From contig QAOA01000370.1 of assembly GCA_003255065.1 (NCBI GenBank), forward strand, positions 101,493-165,492: a DNA stretch of 64,000 bases, in the 5' to 3' direction. Source of the DNA: Cercis canadensis. Its lineage: Eukaryota > Streptophyta > Magnoliopsida > Fabales > Fabaceae. The notes below the pieces were generated by a model, which was not told where the DNA came from, did no database searches, and saw only the letters and a program-made list of their open reading frames with translations. A program made the position numbers and the translations under genes. Positions 60,101 to 64,000 of the stretch are shown here, piece by piece; position 1 is the first letter of the stretch; every line of letters starts with the position of its first letter.

Positions 60101-63100
60101 ACTCTAAACCATACACCCATAGACCTTTAACCTAAGCTTTAGATGCTTAACTTTAATCCCAAAACTCTAGATTCTAGAGCCTTTACCCTAAATCTTAAAC
60201 CACATGGATACTAATCCTTAAAACCTCAATCCTAGACCCTTTACCCTAAACCCTAGTACCACAATCCTAAATGCTAAACTACAAATTATAAACCCTAAGT
60301 CCTAGACACTATACCTTAAAACTTAGTCCCTAAATCCTAGAACCTTAACTTGAAACCCTAAACCCTAAATCTTAAATCCTAAACTCTTGACCCTCAAACT
60401 TAAAACCAAGATCCTAAACCCAAAATCTTATACCCTAAACCTAAATCCTAGATGCTTAACCTTAGACCCTATACCTTAAATTCTTGACCCATAATCCTAA
60501 ATTTTAACCCTAGACACTAAACCCTAGATCATAGACTTTAACCCTAGATCATAGATCTTGAATCTTAGAGGCTTAACCTTAAACCCTAAATTCAAATATA
60601 GATCCTAAACCTTAAACATCATATCCAAACCTTAAATTTTAAATTTTAAACCTTAAACCCATGAACCCTAAACCATGAATTCTAAACCTTAGATTCCAAA
60701 CCCTAAATCATAGTGTCTTAACCTAAACACTAAAACTTATAGCCTAAACTTAAGAGTCATAAAATCTTGATACTAAATCCTAACCCCTAAATCTAAAACC
60801 CTAAGCAATAAACCTTAAACCTTAAATCATAGACCCTAAACTCTAGACCTTTAAACTAATCCTAAACCCTAGATGGTTAACCCTAATTCTTAAACCTTAA
60901 ACCCTAATGGCTTAACCCTAAAACTCTTGATCTTAAACCCTAAACCCAATGCCTTGACCCTTAGCCCTAAACCTTAGATCATAAGCCCTAATGCCTAGAC
61001 CCTTAACTTAAATCATTAACCTTAAATCCTAGACCTTAAATCCTAAAGTCATAACCATTAACCTTAGGCCCTAAACCATACACCTTAGATACTAAACCCT
61101 AAACCCCTTAAACCTAGATCTTATACCCTTAACTCGATGTTTAACACTAAAAAGAAAATCCTAAACTACAGACTCTAAACCCTAAACTCTCGATGTTTAG
61201 CAGTAAACATGAAACCCAAAATCCTAGGCCATAGACACTAAATCCTAAACTTTAAATCCTACACCCTGTACTCTAAAACCAAGACCTTAAATCTTAAACG
61301 GTAAATACTAAACCTTAAATCCTAGAACTTAGACACTAAACCCTAGACACTAAACCTTAAACCTTAGATTGTTAATTAAACCCTAAGCCCTTAAACCCTA
61401 AACAAAACACCCTAAACCCTAGATCCTAACCTTTAAACTATAAATCCTAAATTTTAGACCCTAAACCTTAGACCTTTAACCATCTTTGACCACTAATCTT
61501 AGACCTTTAACCATAGAAATTAAACCCTTAATCCTAGACCTCTAACCCTAAAAACTAAATGCTAAATCATAGACCTTTAACCTTAAAAACTAAACCCTAG
61601 ATCATAAACTCATACTAAATCTTCATCCTAAACCCTATACCTTAAAACCTAAACTTTAAACTTTAAATCGTATACCCTAAATCATAAACCTTACACGTTT
61701 AACCAAAACCCTAGGCTCTCAACCCTAATCCTTAGACCCTTCATCCTTCACACTAAATGCTAGATCCTAAGCCTAAACCCTAGACCATTAACATAAAACC
61801 CAAGCTTTTAACCCTATATACTAAAACCTAAATCGTAAACCTTAAACCACCTAAATCCAAAACACAAAACCATAAACCATAGACCTTACATGTAAACTCT
61901 ATACCACTAACCCTAGAAATTAAACATTAAATCTTAAACCTTAGACCCTAAACTCTAAACACTTAACCTTAATCCATAGACCCTAAGAAACCATTTAACC
62001 TTAACATAAACACTAGATGCTTAACTTTAACCCCTTGACCATATACCCTAAACTCAACCCCTAACCCTAAATCCTAGACCCTTAACCCTAAAAACTAAAC
62101 CCTCAGACTCCTAACCCTAAAAATTAAATCCTAAATCTTAAATTCTAAATCATAAATCCTAGACACTAAACCTTTATGCCTAAACCCTATACCTTAAACT
62201 TGAACCCTAAACCTTAAATTGTATGCTCTAAACCATAAACCCTACACCTTTAACCTAAACCCTAGGCCCTTTACCCTATTCCCTAGACTCTTCATCCTTT
62301 AACCTAAATGCTAGATGCTAAGCCCTAAATCCTAGTCAGTTAATGTAAACTCGAAGCCCTTAATTGTAGACACTAAACCCAAATCCTAGACCCAAAACCC
62401 AAAACCCAAAACCCAAAACCTTAAACTCTAAAACCTACATCATAAACCCTAGACACAACCATAGAAACTAAATCTTAAATTTTAAACCTTAAACCCTAGA
62501 CCTTATGAAATCATATACCCTTAATCTAAAGATGCTTAACACAAAGCACTTGACCCAATACCTAATATCATGACCCTTAATCGTAAATCCTAAGCTCTAG
62601 AAACTAAACTCTAAATCATAGTCTCTAAACTCTAAACCCTAGACTCTTAATATGAACCCTAGGCCCTTAATCCTAAATCCTAAACCCTAGATCCTTAACT
62701 CTAAACCATACACCCATAGACCTTTAACCTAAGCTTTAGATGCTTAACTTTAATCCCAAAACTCTAGATTCTAGAGCCTTTACCCTAAATCTTAAACCAC
62801 ATGGATACTAATCCTTAAAACCTCAATCCTAGACCCTTTACCCTAAACCCTAGTACCACAATCCTAAATGCTAAACTACAAATTATAAACCCTAAGTCCT
62901 AGACACTATACCTTAAAACTTAGTCCCTAAATCCTAGAACCTTAACTTGAAACCCTAAATCTTAAATCTTAAGTCCTAAACTCTTGACCCTCAAACTTAA
63001 AACCAAGATCCTAAACCCAAAATCTTATACCCTAAACCTAAATCCTAGATGCTTAACCTTAGACCCTATACCTTAAATTCTTGACCCATAATCCTAAATT

Positions 63101-64000
63101 TTAACCCTAGACACTAAACCCTAGATCATAGACTTTAACCCTAGATCATAGATCTTGAATCTTAGAGGCTTAGCCTTAAACCTTAAATTCAAATATAGAT
63201 CCTAAACCTTAAACATCATATCTGAACCTTAAATTTTAAATTTTAAACCTTAAACCTATGAACCCTAAACCATGAATTCTAAACCTTAGATTCCAAACCC
63301 TAAATTATAGTGTCTTAACCCTAAACACTAAAACCTATAGCCTAAACTTAAGAGTCATAAAATCTTGATACTAAATCTTAAACCCTAAATCTAAAACCCT
63401 AAGTAATAAACCTTAACCTTAAAACCTTTGATCTTAAACCCTAAACCCAAAGCCTTGACCCTTAGCCCTAAACCTTAGATCATAAGCCCTAACGCCTAGA
63501 CCCTTAACGTAAATCATTAACCTTAAATCCTAGACCTTAAATCCTAAAGTCATAACCATTAACCTTAGGCCCTAAACCATACACCTTAGACACTAAACCC
63601 TAAACCCCTTAAGCCCTTAAACCTAGATCCTATACCTTTAACTCGATGTTTAACACTAAACAGAAAATCCTAAACTACAGACTCTAAACCCTAAACTCTC
63701 GATGTTTAACACTAAACATGAAACCCAAAATCCTAGGCCATAGACACTAAATCCTAAACTTTAAATCCTACACCCTATACTCTAAAACCAAGACCTTAAA
63801 TCTTAAATGCTAAATACTAAACCTTAAATCCTAGAACTTAGACACTAAACCCTAGACACTAAACCTTAAACCTTAGATTGTTAATTAAACCCTAAGTCCT
63901 TAAACCCTAGACAAAACACCCTAAACCCTAGATCCTAACCTTTAAACTATAAATCCTAAATTTTAGACCCTAAACCTTAGACCTTTAACCATCTTTGACC
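57148..64000. repeat. Degenerate telomere-like (CCCTAAA)n array, 6.85 kb
   Basis: Unbroken tract of CCCTAAA, CCTAAAC, CTTAACCCTAAATC and CTAGACC words on the + strand, i.e. the C-rich strand of the plant telomere repeat TTTAGGG. Perfect adjacent heptamers are rare and spacing drifts, so it is old or diverged. No ORF and no gene. Superimposed are near-identical kilobase-scale copies: 59475-60760 matches 62058-63360, and 60930-61500 matches 63430-64000. It reaches the window edge. Confidence 0.95.
59475..63360 (+). repeat. Higher-order duplication within the telomere-like array
   Basis: Blocks of about 1.3 kb (59475-60760 and 62058-63360) are direct copies with an offset of about 2583-2598 bp, differing only at scattered sites. 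A second set of related blocks starts near 58960, 60940 and 63440 (CTTGACCCTTA(A/G)CCCTAAACC followed by AGATC.TAAGCCCTAA.GC). The 60940 and 63440 copies are close; the 58960 copy is more diverged. A stretch of roughly 90 bp present at about 60825-60915 is missing from the later copy. Confidence 0.85.

Noticed and set aside
57148..64000. CRISPR-like array
   Set aside because: Repeats are short, degenerate and contiguous with no spacers; this is eukaryotic telomere-like DNA.

Overview
This is nuclear DNA from a flowering plant, most likely a eudicot. Evidence is the split genes with short GT-AG exons in AT-rich introns, the plant-specific families (HAC-type histone acetyltransferase, HCF173, MIP1-zipper/DUF547), plant transposon types, and a CCCTAAA-derived array. 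I cannot name the species. The sequence is a draft assembly: single n characters, several flanked by near-identical copies of the same DNA, plus one 294-bp gap.

Layout. (1) 473-5715, +: the last 11 exons of a p300/CBP-like acetyltransferase (HAC1 type: PHD, KAT11, two ZZ, TAZ). (2) 5716-11232: repeat-rich DNA with a MITE, a decayed Mutator-like transposase carrying a stolen copy of the acetyltransferase intron 7/exon 8, and a 414-bp TRIM retroelement. (3) 11233-18911, +: HCF173, a complete 13-exon model of 614 aa, a plastid SDR/CIA30 protein needed for psbA translation. (4) 20113-21803, +: a truncated CBP20 (nuclear cap-binding subunit) pseudogene whose first intron holds a complete 1.13-kb LTR element with a perfect target duplication. 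(5) 22293-26636: a doubtful minus-strand coiled-coil gene and unassigned DNA. (6) 26637-28911, +: a small Cys-rich, probably plastid-targeted protein with a foldback transposon in intron 2. (7) 29193-39652: a full-length but decayed Ty3/gypsy element (Tat-like) on the minus strand, with an oppositely oriented ORF between its integrase and 3' LTR, and a 1.36-kb insertion in its RNase H region. (8) 39653-42673: AT-rich repeats. (9) 42674-43237, -: a two-exon 132-aa conserved plant protein. (10) 44308-56244, -: a 12-exon gene for a 624-aa MIP1 leucine-zipper/DUF547 protein; its introns carry a TRIM, a transposon with a PPR gene fragment, two LINE fragments and the gap. (11) 57148-64000: about 6.85 kb of highly degenerate telomere-like repeats arranged in kilobase-scale higher-order copies.

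The genes are unrelated housekeeping or plastid genes and form no operon or cluster. Exon coordinates for the three main genes were set by hand from splice signals and reading-frame continuity; each sums to a multiple of three. The most interesting material is in how mobile elements have captured or split gene pieces, and in the telomere-like array.
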